In this document: piece after piece, positions 34,420 to 46,132 of the stretch
Position numbering within the stretch: the first letter of the stretch is position 1
Layout of the letters: every line of letters starts with the position of its first letter
Assembly: GCA_022497155.1 (NCBI GenBank)
Contig: MU385755.1
Coordinates: 372,001-436,000, forward strand
Direction: 5' to 3'
Source of the DNA: Whalleya microplaca
Lineage: Eukaryota; Ascomycota; Sordariomycetes; Xylariales; Xylariaceae
Length of the DNA: 64,000 bases
Notes under the pieces: model-generated
What the model was told of the DNA's origin: nothing
Seen by the model: the letters and a program-made list of their open reading frames with translations, nothing else
Databases searched by the model: none
Program-made: the position numbers and the translations under genes

Positions 34420-36480
34420 CTCGATTATAGAAATTATTTCTTTTTAATTTAAGTTACTATTAGCCGATAGTCGCGAATTAAAATAATTAAAGCCGAAATA
34501 TTCGAGCCGAATTTCATATTATAAATGCTTTATTTTAAAGTCTTAAAAAGCTGAAATATTTTATAAATAATAAATTATTAATATAATATTTAAACGGGCG
34601 TATAAATTGTTGAAAATAATTAATCGAGGAAACGAATAAATCTTTTAAAATTACTAACATAAATATATATAATATAAATGTTATTTTTTAAAATATACGT
34701 AATATTATAATAGAGAATTTTAAATATATATTTTGCTTTTTATTTTAAATTCCGTTTTAAAAGCTAATATAATAAACGGCTTTATATATATATTTTTAGT
34801 TAAAATTACTTTCTGCCGATAGTACCCGAGGCTAAAACGTTTATTATAAATGTGTAATATTTTTTTTAGTCTGCTATAGTTTTAATTTAGTCATTTTTAA
34901 AAATTTTATTTTATATAAGCCTTAACCCGAACTTATAGCTTTCATTATAGCGATTTAATATTTAGTTATTAGCTTGCCTAAAAGTAGCGTAATAATTTAA
35001 TAATAACCCCTTTATTTACTAATATATAAAGGTTATGCCCGGTAATATATAATTATTATTAACAAGCCGGTATAATTTATACTTAAATAATAAAATAATT
35101 CCAAATTTCTTATTAAAAGAAATAAACGGTGGTTATAAATATACTTTTTATATAGTTAATATAATAAGTAGTTCCGGTTAAATAAATAAAATAAAATATA
35201 AAAAAATAAAATATTTAATCCCGATTATTATAATAAATACGACTTTAAAATAATCGTTAACGGGAATTTTTTAATTTTTATAAATATATATTACTTTATT
35301 AAATATATTTATTCATTTATTAAAAGTTAAAACATTTAATAAAATAACGCGGCTTAGATTTTTTCGATATTTAAGACTTTATTAAAAAATTAAGCTATTA
35401 TATAATAAAAGGTTAAAATATTAGCGGAATAATGTACCGATATATAAATTTATAACTTAATAAATATTTTTAACTCATTAATAATATATTATATTAAGTC
35501 ACGGACCACACGGACCACTTGTGGTATGTGGCCCGTGCACGCATTAGTCACCCACCGGGGTTAGCCCGGCGGGGTTCTCTTGAACGAATTTCCTTAGCGC
35601 ACACTTAGGAAATTCGTTCCTCTTTTCCTCATCTTGCGATTTCAATATAACAGCTAGTAATACTAGAGCCTTGCCTCCAGCAATTACCACGCACCGTGAT
35701 ATATTATATAAGTAATATAAGTTATTATTAAATTTACTAAAACTTAAATAGTATGTTTAAAAAAGTTATAATATATGCGGGCTATAAAATTTTTAAATAA
35801 ATATAACTTTAATTAATACGAAATAATAATTTAAATTTAAATAAATATAAATTTTAAAATTAAAACATACTTTTAAATACTGTAAATTTATAAAACATTT
35901 AAATAATATATAATATATGTTATAAAAATGAAGCTAATTTTATTCATAGCTATAAATAAAAAATATCTTAAAATTATTATTAAATAACGAGTATTACGTA
36001 TTAACCAATATTTCGAAAAAAGGTTATAATGAGTTAAAGATAAAAAAAATATAAAACGTTCCGGTAAGTTTTATAAGTTTTATTGCTATAGTAAATTACA
36101 TAACCGTAAAAATTAATATAAAAATCGAAAAAATTATATAAACTGTTTTAATTAAACGGTCCGCTTAAATTATAAGTTAAATTATAAAAATAAAAATAAG
36201 CGGAAACGTGATTATAGTTTTTATAAACGTAATAAAAAAAAGTCTTATAATAAAAATAAACTAAATTACGTTAATAATAAAACTAATGCCGATTTATTAT
36301 ATTTTTTATTATTATTAAATAATATTAATTTTATAAATACCTTATTCGAAAAAATTAATTCGAATTCCGAATTAAATATTGAAATAAATAATAAATTTAT
36401 AGTTTTCGATATAACTATATAATATAATTATTATCTCCGGAAATTTAACTCCAGTAATCGTTATATATATATATATAATA
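34420..36480 (+). pseudogene. gag: E8a gag-like frame
   Basis: Translating the plus strand from about 34430 to 35490 gives a frame whose stops are nearly all TAA/TAG where Gln fits, with long Leu/Ile/Lys/Gln-rich helices. After the solo LTR comes a strongly basic stretch (36060-36280) with a C-Y-S-K-L-H-N-R-K-N-x-Y group that might be a damaged zinc knuckle. It is followed by FIVFDIT at about 36395-36415, possibly the protease D-S/T-G site. An opposite-strand open frame of 70 codons at 34121-34333 has no recognisable similarity. Function is inferred from position only. Confidence 0.35.
35497..35701 (+). repeat. Solo LTR of E2 (205 bp), largely un-RIPped, TSD TATTA
   Basis: AGTCACGGACCACACGGACC...CACCGTGATA, flanked by exact TATTA duplications (35492-35496, 35702-35706). 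Same length as the E2 3' LTR at 59118-59322, to which it is clearly homologous, but with much higher G+C and many CpA/TpG retained. The ends are inverted (TCACGG/CCGTGA) but not TG...CA. It is a solo LTR left by recombination between the two LTRs of an E2 copy. Confidence 0.85.
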
Positions 36481-37205
36481 TTATATAATTTATTTTAATA
36501 AAATATTATAGATTTGTTTATTTAAACCGGTCGGAAAAAATATATTATAATTATTATATAATATTTCCCTTTCGTAATTTTTTTTAATATTTTTATTTAT
36601 ATAAATGTATTTTAAGTTATTATATTGAATTTAAGTTATTAAAAACTATATTTATATAATTATAAAATATAACCCGTATAAAAATCAGCTAATAAAAATT
36701 AAGTCGGCTTTATTTTATAAAAAAGCTAATAAAATAATGAATTCGCGATATTTTTACTTAAAAACTAGCCTTCACGTTATACCGGAATTTTTTCATATAA
36801 ATATATATAAAAACCTTAATATAAGTCGCATATTAATTACCCGATTACTTTTAAATACTTTCGAATATATCGTAAAAAAACCCAAATTTTTTAAAAAAAT
36901 TTAACAAAAGAAAAATTCGAATAAAATATTAAGCGATATTTAATTTTTAAATTTTTAAATATAAATTTAATAATAATTATATTTTTATAAAATTTCAAAA
37001 ATTAAGTTAAGTTTTAAAAAGTAATATTAAGCTTAAATTATTATTACGAAATATTTTTTTTTACTTATATAATATTATTATAAGTTATAATTTAAATACA
37101 ATTACTTTTTTTAATATAAAATTTAAAATATTATTTATAATATTTTATAATATTAAGCTTTACGCGCGAAAAGTTTTATTCCGATATGATTTTTTTAATG
37201 TTAGG

Positions 37206-39618
37206 TGTGACGGCTTAAGGAAGGAGGCGGCGCGTGCTAAGTAATAAGTATATATTATTATAAAATTATAAGGTAAGGAGTAAAAGGTTAACTAATTATT
37301 ATATAACAGCCTAACCTAAGAAAACCTTTTTACCTGATTACTTAAGTTATTTAATTAAGTATGTGGTTCGGTAAGTTACGTATGCGGGGCTTAAAGTATG
37401 CTATAGCTTATAAGGCTTTATAGCATCCTATAAAGCTTATGCCGTAATATTACCCCCCTAAATTTACTATATATAATAGCTAAAAACTGCTAGCTTATAG
37501 CGTACCTGGTGTATATAAGGATTGACCTAATTACTACTGCCTTAAAAAAGTGATTTTTCAACTTTATTTATCCTTATGTTATAGTATATTAAATTTATAT
37601 ATGCCCTAATATTAGTACTAAATAAATTTATTAAAATTTTAAAAATCGAGTTCTTTATAAGATTTAGTTAATTTATTATATTCCTTTATAATTATTTAGT
37701 ATCGACTATTATAATTAGCTATTGCTATTGCTATAACTTATTTATTTCTTTAAAATTTAATTTGTAATCTCGTTATCGGCAAATAATTTGCGAAAGTTCG
37801 ATTTATATAGTAATAACGGGCATTTCGTAATATTATAGGTTATATCGCTATAACGTTAGCATTACTAAAGACGCTTTTTAATACAGCGTTTCTTATAGGT
37901 ACTAAATATAGCTATCGGGCTTTCGGGAATTTAAAGTAACGTAATCTTAAATAGCCAGGCACTGCCTTTAAAGATATTTTCGGACGTAGTTTCGGCTTTA
38001 GTTCTATATATATAAATAGTGCTAATAAAGGTATTTATAGCATTAAAATTATAGGAAGCTAAGATATAAAAGCCTAACTGCCGGTAAAGCTATAAAATAA
38101 ATTTATTATAGGTATTTAATATTAATTTTTTTTAAAAAAGTTTCCGCTTTAGTTTATTATTTATAGCGTAACGTAAATAGTTAATCCGGTATTTTTTAAA
38201 AAGATTTATTTTACTAGTTTTTTAAATCTATTAATACTATTATATTAGGAAGGTATAAATAAACTTATTAAGACTTTATATAATAGATCGAAATTTAGCT
38301 GCCGCTTATATAACTTTATTCGGATCGGTATAAATTAATTTTAAGGTATTTAAAATAGTCTAGTAATTTTAAACGCTACTTTTTTATGCGTAAGCTATAA
38401 TAAAAAAGACGATATATTATATTTTAGGCTTAAGATAAGCGTATATATAATAGAACTTAGCTTAAGATAATCCGATTATTTCGCTATCGATTTTTAATTT
38501 GCCGGCGATCTAGAGAATTTATACATTAAAATCGGAAGGGCTTAATAAGGTAAGAAAATCTAAAAGGACTAATCGAAAGCGTAGCTGCTTAAATAATAGG
38601 ATATTATAAGTAGTTTTTATAATGCCGAGCTTAAATTCGATAAAGGTTTTATTAGCTTAAAACTACTAAACATAATTTTTGTAATCAGTTTTTAACGCGC
38701 TGATATAAGTATTAAATTTAAAGGTAAGTTTAGTACGTAAGGCTTAAAAAGCGGCGTTAAGTTTATTGCTATTAATAAAGGCTATTGCTGCTATAAAAAA
38801 AGAAGAGAGACGAAATTTTCGGCCTTACGTTCGCATAAATTAGGTCGAAAATCGAATAAGAAAGTATTTTTTAAATCGCCGGAAAATTAACGTATCGATT
38901 AAGAAAAAAAAAAGTATCTAATATATAATATAAACCGGACTAAATTAAGCACTAATTATAACGGGGTTAATTAAAGTTTTAGGCGTATTTTACTATAAAA
39001 AAGCTGGCTTACTAAATGTATAAAAGTAACGGCGTAAGAATGAAAGGTAACTAACGGGAGATTTTGCCGATTATATTAAAAGATCGCTAACTTAACTGGC
39101 TGTTAGTAAATTTAACTAATAATTTTTAAGGTAAAGTTACTAATTATCGGTATATTTTGCTAGTTGTTTAAAAAGCTAAAAAAGGGACCTCGCTATTATA
39201 TAAAAAGGTATAACTAGTTAAAGGTATTATAATACTTAATAAAAAAGAGGCTAAACTGCCGATCGAAAAAAAGAAAAATTAACGGGTAACTAATTAATTA
39301 CGCTAATTAAAAAAGCGCTAAATTAATTCGATAGTAAAATCAGTTAAATTTAGCGTTAAAGGACTTTATAATTATATAACGGCTTAAAAAAGGAGGCGGC
39401 GTATATTAAGTAATAAGTATATATTATTATAAAATTATAAAGTAAGGAGTAAAAGGTTAGCTAATTATTATATAATAGCCTAACTTAAGAAAACCTTCTT
39501 ACCTAATTACCTAAGCTATTTAATTAAGTATGTGGTTCGGCAGGTTATATATGCGGGGCCTAGGGTGTGCTATAGCTTATAAGGCCTTATAACACCCTAT
39601 AGGGCCTGTGCCGTGACA
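37206..39618 (-). mobile_element. E5d: complete gag-only E5 copy, TSD TTAGG
   Basis: 2413 bp with 244-bp LTRs at 37206-37449 (3', sense minus) and 39375-39618 (5') and exact duplications TTAGG (37201-37205, 39619-39623). Interior: leader with stem-loop (39318-39358) and iterated motifs, Gag about 37824-38764, short 3' part, C-run 37452-37457 (polypurine tract in sense). No protease, RT or integrase. Inserted in E8a. Confidence 0.92.
37824..38764 (-). pseudogene. gag: E5d gag remnant
   Basis: Minus-strand Gag homologous along its length to E5b, E5c and E5e. The region complementary to 38290-38340 encodes the capsid-type ADPNK...RAA block. The 3' end near 37824 reads a Lys/Asn-rich tail without a CCHC knuckle. 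Length of the reconstructed frame is near 310 codons, short for a full Gypsy Gag. Confidence 0.65.
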
Positions 39619-40611
39619 TTAGGTTAAATAATAAAAGCCCCGGCGGAATAAAAAGCTTTACTTAATAATTATAGTTTTAGTTTTATATTAAGCTATTTGA
39701 TAATACTTAGTTTAATATTATAAATTAAAACGTTATAAATTATAATTATAAAAAATATATTAAATAAACCTTTAAAACTAAATAAAAATACGCCTTTAAA
39801 CTTTATTAGCGAATATATAAATAGTAAATTTTTTTAAGTTATATAAAAAGGTTGCTTTAAGCTTTTATTTATTACTACCGCTTTTAATGTAATTATAAAA
39901 ACAAGCGTTTTAATTAGCGAAACCGGACTAATTATACTAAATAATTTTAGCTTTTTATAAGCTATAATTATACCTATAAAGTTTAATATCGACGTTTTTA
40001 ATACTATTATAGCTATTAATATAATATTATATAGTTTAATTTAGCCACTTTTTATAAAAATAATTTAAAGCTTAATTTTAATAATTAAATTATATTAATT
40101 AATAATACTTGTTTAATTAATATAGTTTTTAATATAATTAAAGTTATTATTAAACTATTTTAAGATATATTTAAACCGAAAATCCCTAAATTATATTTAA
40201 ACTTAAATGTTTATAAATTAATTAACTTATTAAAAATTAAAACGGATTTAAGTTATTACGTATATAATGCCGATAAGTAAATAATTAAAGATATATTATA
40301 GATTTTTAATAAATTTTTAAAATTTTTAAACAATTAAAATATTATAAACATTATAAAAAATAAATAAATGAAGATATTTTAAATAAATAAATAATGAAAT
40401 TATAAATTAAATAATTATTTTTATTTTTTAAATAAAAAAATATAAAAGTTTTAAGCAATATATACGGAAAATTATATAATTAAAGGCGTATAAAATAAAT
40501 AAATAAACTTACTTTATTTATATATCTTATTTTTATTATATAATATATTATAAAAAGTAAAAATAAAGGTAAAATAATAGCCGATTTTCGCCTATTAAAT
40601 AAAGTTATAAT
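39619..40611 (+). pseudogene. pol: E8a protease-to-RT segment
   Basis: A degraded frame continues from 37205 across the E5d site. At 40545-40608 the reading K-S-K-N-K-G-K-I-I-A-D-F-R-L-L-N-K-V-I is the N-terminal RT motif (KGRVVVDLRPLNKV class). This is the same segment as in E8b, where it continues to PDNYFLLL. It is truncated at 40611 by the E4b LTR. Confidence 0.6.
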
Positions 40612-40846
40612 TGTTATAAAAACCGGCTATAGTGGTGATAAGTTATACCTATTGCTTAATTAATATAATGTAATAAAGCTAGAGATTTAAAATTACGGGA
40701 GGCGTATAAATATTTAATATAATGGCTACTTTATTTTATTTATTTCATTGCGAAGTTTATATATTACTAATTTTACGCTTTATTATTAAATTACCTTAAG
40801 TTATAATAATGCTAATTAAGTTATAAAATTAGGTGGATTTATAATA
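40612..40846 (-). repeat. E4b 3' LTR (235 bp)
   Basis: On this strand TGTTATAAAAACCGGCTATAG...GGTGGATTTATAATA, the complement of the E4a 3' LTR, heavily C-to-T/G-to-A mutated. The left junction is the E8a RT segment. Confidence 0.8.
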
Positions 40847-40847
40847 T

Positions 40848-43283
40848 TGTCACGGCATAAGCCTTATAGGGTGTTATAAGGCCTTATAAGCTATAGCACA
40901 CCTTAAGCCCCGCACACGTGACCTGCTGGACCACATGCTTAGTCAGATAGCTTAGGTAATTAGGTAAGGAGGTTTTTTTAGGTTAGGCTGTCACATAGTA
41001 ATTAGCTAACCTTTTACTCCTTACCTTATAATTTTATAATAATATATATTGATTATTTAATATGCGCCGCCTTTTTTCTTAAGCCGTTATATAATTATAA
41101 GGTTTTTTAGCGCTAAATTTAGCTAATTCCGCTATCGAATTAATTTAGCGCTCTTTTCTTTAGCGTAATTAATTAGTTACCCGTTAATCCTCCTTTTTCT
41201 CGATTAAATATAGTCGATTAGTTACTTATTAATAACCTTTTGCGCCGGCATAGTTAATTAGTTACTTGTTAGTCACCTTTTTCCTTCATTAGTACCTTAT
41301 CGTAATATATTATACGCACTAGTAGCTTAGCTTTAAAAAACATATAGTTTATTAAAAGATATTATGTTAAAAGATCCCGGCGTAATCGATTAATTACCCG
41401 CCACATCCTATCGGACCTCGTTATATTAAATACGTATAATAGCATCCAGCTATTTAGCGCTAAATCACGCCTGTTATTTTTACCGACCTAGTCCTTTAAA
41501 CACTTTTCTCGGTCCGAAATTATATTTAGGCATAGCGGATCCGATCTTTTTTTACCCGCTATTTTTAGCAATTAGTTATAATAACGCGGCTATTTTTTTT
41601 AACTCGTTTCTAATAATTAGTTACGGCAAGTTATCTTTTCTTTCCTTTTTTACACGCTAATTCTAGCGATTAGTTACAGCAGCGTATATAATAGCGTTTT
41701 TCGGCAGTAACGAATTAAACGCCGCACTTTAAGCCTTATATACTAAATTTACCTTTGAATTTAATATTTACATTAACGCGTTAAAAGCCGATTATAAAGG
41801 TTATATTTATTAGTTTTAAGCCGATAAAACCTTTATTAAATTTAAGCTTAACGTTATAAAAACTACCTATAATATTTTATTATTTAAATAGCTATGCTTT
41901 TAATTAGCTTTCCTAAATTTTACCTTATTTAGCCTATTAAATTTTAACGTATAAATCTTTTAAATTGCCGGCAAATTAAAAATCGACAGTAAGGCGATTA
42001 AATTTTCTTAAGCTAAATTTTATTATATATACGCTTGTCTCGAGCCTAAAATATAGTATATCGTTCTTTCTATTATAGCCTATATATAAAAAAGCGGCGT
42101 TTGAAATTACTAGACTATTTTAGATATCTTAAAATTAATTTACGCCGACCCAAATAAAGCCATACGAGCGGCGGCTAAATTTCGATCTATTATATAAGGT
42201 TTAAATAAATCTATTTATACTTTCCTAGCGTAATAATACCGATAAACCTAGGAGGTAGGTAAAATAAATCTGTCTAAAAAGCACCGGGTTAATTATTTAC
42301 GTTACACTATAAATAATAAACTAAAAAAAAAGCTTCTTAAAAAAGATTTAATGCTAAATATCTATAATAAATTTATCTTTTAGTTATATTAATAGTTAGG
42401 CTTTTATATATTCTCCGGTTCCCGTAATCTAAACGTTATAAATATTTTTGTTAACACGATTTATATATATAGCGTAGCCGAAACCGAAATTAAAGCAGTA
42501 TTTAAAAATACCTTAATAAATAATAAATAAATACCCAAAATTACATTATTTTAAACTTTTAAAAAACAGCAGGTGTTTTTTATTATAAAATTAAAACGAC
42601 AATTACGTTAAAAATAACACTAATATATACGTTATAAATCGATAGATTATTCGGTTTAAAATTACCTTTTGCTGCTACCGGAATCGAACTTCCGCAAACT
42701 ATACGCTAACGATAATAATATATAAGTTAGAAATTAAGGGGGTAATTATAATAGCAGCTATTATAGCTATTAATTACAGTAATCGATATTAAATAGTTAT
42801 AAAAAAATATAATAAATTAATAAAATCCTTTTAAAGGACTCGATTTTCGAAATTTTAACAAATTTATTTAATGTTAATATTAAGTCTTATATAATTTATA
42901 TAAACTAAAACATAAGGGTTAAATAAAGTCGAAAAATCACCTTTTAGGGACAATAATAATTAAGTTAATCCTTATATATATTAGGTGCGCTATAAGCTAA
43001 CTATTATTAGCTGCTATATATAGTAAATTCAGGGGGTAATATTATAATATAAGCCTTATAAGATACTATAAGGCCCTATAAGCTACAGCACACCTTAGGC
43101 CCCGCACACGTAACCTATTAGACCATATACTTAATCAAATAGCTTAGGTAATTAAGTAAGGAGGTTTTCTTAAGTCAGGCTATTACATAGTAATTAGTTA
43201 ACCTTTTACTCCTTACCTTATAATTTTACAGTAATATATACCTATTACTTAGCACGCGCCGCCTCTTTCCTTAAGCCGTCACA
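40848..43283 (+). mobile_element. E5e: complete gag-only E5 copy, TSD AATAT
   Basis: 2436 bp with LTRs 40848-41091 and 43040-43283 (244 bp each) and exact duplications AATAT (40843-40847, 43284-43288). Sense +: LTR, stem-loop 41109-41152, leader with iterated ATCGATTA-type motifs (41165-41400), Gag 41700-42640, G-run 43032-43036, LTR. It is the best copy for reading the Gag frame on the plus strand. Confidence 0.92.
41700..42640 (+). pseudogene. gag: E5e gag, the only protein of E5
   Basis: The frame contains a KFYYIYACLEPKI-like helix (42010-42060), LKLIYADPNKAIRAAAKFRS (about 42130-42200), then GLNKSIYTFLA and, after a stop-rich linker, KKDLMLNIYNKFIF (about 42330). A conserved D-P-N-(K)-x-x-R-A-x-x-K spacing followed by a YTFLAxx helix is the Gypsy capsid C-terminal pattern. 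No CCHC, protease, RT, RNase H or integrase exists anywhere in the 1.95-kb interior. Gag of such elements would assemble a particle, and replication would need enzymes from another element (inference). Confidence 0.7.
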
Positions 43284-43476
43284 AATATTATTTTTTCTTA
43301 TAAATAAAGGCTTGCCCCGAGACTTAAATAAAATTTTTAAAAAAACCGGCGCTTATTTAAAGCCTTAAATTTAAGTGTATTTATTATTTTAAATAAAGCT
43401 ATAAATTTAAATAGTTTAAAATAAATATTTTTAAATAGTAAAAAAATACTTTCGGCTTAATTAATTACGCTAATAA

Positions 43477-43747
43477 TGTCTTAAGACAAGGTGTCGAGGT
43501 AAAGTAAAAGTGAAATATATTAAGTTAAAAATGAGTGTATATAGCTATTAAAGCTATTTATGTGTGACTATTTAGTGAGGTAAATGTGAGGGAAAAGGTC
43601 AGCTAAATATAGGTATATAATCCACTATAAATTGCCCTGTGGAGTGCCCTGTGGATACCCTGTGAAGTGCCTTATAACGTGGCTTTAGGGGGCTTTTAGT
43701 GGCTCCTAAGCTGCTATTAATACCCGTAATCCCTTTGCCTTATTACA
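43477..43747. repeat. Solo LTR-like insertion (271 bp), un-RIPped, TSD ATAA
   Basis: The segment runs from TGTCTTAAGACAAGG to CCTTATTACA and interrupts E4b. The uninterrupted E4a sequence (33515-33535 region, reverse) shows the empty site, and ATAA is duplicated (43473-43476, 43748-43751). TG...CA ends fit an LTR. It keeps many TG and CA dinucleotides, unlike its host, and contains three CCCTGTG-based repeats (about 43638-43676). The first 12 bases are a perfect palindrome. No second copy occurs in the window. Confidence 0.65.
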
Positions 43748-43751
43748 ATAA

Positions 43752-46016
43752 GCCTTTAAATTAAAGGCGTAGTTAAGTGATATAATTTATTACTGCTAAT
43801 TTACTTATATAACTTATATAAACGCCCGTTAGCTTTTTTTTATCCGATATTAATTAGTTATATTTATTATAATAAAGATATTATTATTTTAACAATTTTT
43901 TTTTAAATTTATTTTTTATTACTTTAAGTTATTATTATAGTTATTTCGGGGGTTTTACGTAATTTAAGTAAATATTATAATATTTCTTTAATTTAACGGT
44001 AGCATTTTTAAAATTTAACGTATTATATTATTTTAAATCGGGATTTTATTTACGTTATTATATTTAATATTATAATTTCCGGCAATATAAACGGGAAGTT
44101 AGGATTTAAGTTATTTCGAATTTTTTTATTTCCGGCTCGTTTAAATTTATTACGTTTTAAATAAGTTATAAAGAGTTTTAGCCTAATAACAAGTTATTTA
44201 TATATTTTTATAGCCGATCGGTATAATATATTTTAATACTTTTTTATAAAAAAGATATATCTTTTAGTTAATATAAATAACTTTTTATTTTTTTATTTTA
44301 TAATGTTACCGAATTATCGGGTAATTTAACTTATCGGTTAGCCGATTTATAGATTTTATTTTTTTAACGATATATATTTTATTTTTTATATTAAAATCGG
44401 GTTTGCGATACTTATAGTTAGCTTAATTTATTATTTATATTAAGGATTTTTTTACTTAGTGTTATATTTATTAAATATATATTTTAATATATTTAACGAA
44501 TTATTACGTTTTTTTGCGATTTAATTACTTTTTTATTAATTTCGAAAAAAACTTTTTTATGCGTTTTTTTTAATTAAACGGTATATTTATAATGTAGCTA
44601 TAAGTTATTTCGGATAGCCTTTATCACGGGAACTGGCTATAATAGTAACAGTTATACCTTTTGCTTAATTAATATAATGTAATAAAGCTGGAGATTTAAA
44701 ACTACGGGAGGTGCGCAGGTATTTTAATATAGTGGCTACCCCACCTTACCTAATCAGCTGCGAGGCCCGTGCATTACTGGTTTCATGCCTTATTACCAGA
44801 TTACCCTAGGCCAGGATTAGGCTAATCAGGTCACAGGATCAGGTGGATCTATAACAGCCTTAATTTTTTTAAGGATTTATAAAGTAATATAGTTTATATA
44901 GCATTTATAATAAAAATAATTTCCGATTAATTATTTTAAAAATAGTTTACGAAAAAAACGTAAACGCTAGTCGAAATATTTATTTATAATTTCGGTTTAG
45001 TCGGCAGTTTATAAGTATTTTAAAAATAATAATTTTTATTTAATTCCGAAAATATTAAAAGGCTTATTTATAAAGTTAAAAATAAATTATAAACCTTTAT
45101 TTAAAACAATAAATAAGGGGATTTTATAAACGCAAAAGGGATTTTTATAATGTATATATATTATATTTATAACAGTAACAGTTTTTTTACATAAAATAAT
45201 TTAAGGCTTTTTTTAAGCGATTTATAATAATTAATATATTATTATATTTTTATTTTTATTTTAATATTAATTTAAATTTTATAATAATATAGTTTTATAT
45301 TTAATTAAATATTAGCAAAAATCAAAGTAATTTAGCGTTTTATTTTTAAGTAATTTATATAAAAAATAAAAATAATTAGTTATAAATATATTTTATTTCA
45401 ATTTTAATCTAGCTATTAATATTACGTTTTAATTATTAAATTTATTTTATAACGTTTAAAATATATTATTAAAATTCAGATATATATTTCGGTTAAAAAC
45501 TTAAAGTAAGGGTTATTTTAACGCTAATAATTACTGAGCTTTAATATAATATTAGTTCTTAAGTTATGTATTAATTAAAATTATTTTTTATAATATATTT
45601 TTAAGTTTAAGTTTTTTATTAACTTTTAAGATTTTATTAATAAATATTATATTTAATAGCTTAAATACGTTTATTTCAGTTAAGTTTATTATATAAATAT
45701 ATAGTATTTTATTTAATTTATTTAATTTATTTATAGCTAGTGTATATTCGGTTGCGACTTCCGAATCGGTTTTTTTTAAATAGTTATCATATGGTATTTT
45801 TATTTTTTATTTTTATATACGCTTTATATTTTTAAGACAGGAGAGGATATTTACTAGCTTATTTTCCGACTTTAGTTAATACGTAATAATAAAGTGGTAT
45901 TACGCGAGTAGTTTAGCTTAATTAGTTTATCGGATATTAAGTATATGTTTTATGCCGAAATATTTTAAAATTTATAATTTATAATAATATAAAATGATTT
46001 CTTACAAGTTACGGAA
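43752..46016 (-). pseudogene. pol: E4b pol remnant (integrase and RNase H)
   Basis: Reverse-colinear with E4a 31480-33500. The RNase H end lies at about 45830-46010 (complement reads the RxxRWAEFLS-like block) and the integrase core at about 44600-45200, split by the solo LTR at 44622. The polypurine side is at 43284-43476. It carries more changes than E4a in the same positions. Confidence 0.65.
44622..44856 (-). repeat. Solo LTR of E4 (235 bp), TSD GCCTT
   Basis: On this strand TATCACGGGAACTGG...GGATCTATAACA with exact duplications GCCTT (44617-44621, 44857-44861). It lies inside E4b, a copy of its own family. The middle keeps CpA/TpG-rich sequence (GCACGGGCC complement), so it is less RIPped than the full-length LTRs. 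Confidence 0.88.
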
Positions 46017-46132
46017 GGTATGTACTTATAAGGTGCACAGACTACCTATTATTACGTACTTTTATATATTAATCAGCAACGGTTTAGCAAAATAGTTACC
46101 GCCTAACGGGGCACCCGGCTTAAGTTTAATTT

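Larger units (their letters stand above)
33947..40611 (+). mobile_element. E8a: degraded Ty3-type element, host of a solo E2 LTR and E5d, cut by E4b
   Basis: Once the solo LTR (35497-35701) and E5d (37206-39618) are removed, the sequence is continuous across both clean target sites. Its right end (40540-40611) matches the opposite strand of E8b at 59040-59116 almost base for base, which assigns it to E8. The left part is much less certain. Positions 33947-34420 show only AT-rich sequence without a readable motif. Confidence 0.6.
40612..46016 (-). mobile_element. E4b: 3' half of E4 inserted in E8a, interrupted three times
   Basis: 3' LTR (sense minus) at 40612-40846, then E5e inserted one base inside the LTR/internal boundary, then 3' untranslated sequence and pol up to 46016, where E1-C cuts it. 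Two solo LTRs sit inside (43477-43747 and 44622-44856). It corresponds to E4a 31480-33946. The left target flank is ATAAT (40607-40611); the other side is lost. The integrase segment about 44870-45170 reads in reverse of E4a 32280-32620. Confidence 0.8.

Noticed and set aside
35990..37205. Ty1/Copia gag-pre-integrase reading of E8a
   Set aside because: A few residues resemble a Copia knuckle and protease, but removing E5d makes the segment continuous with a Ty3-type RT start at 40545. Order and RT class do not fit Copia.
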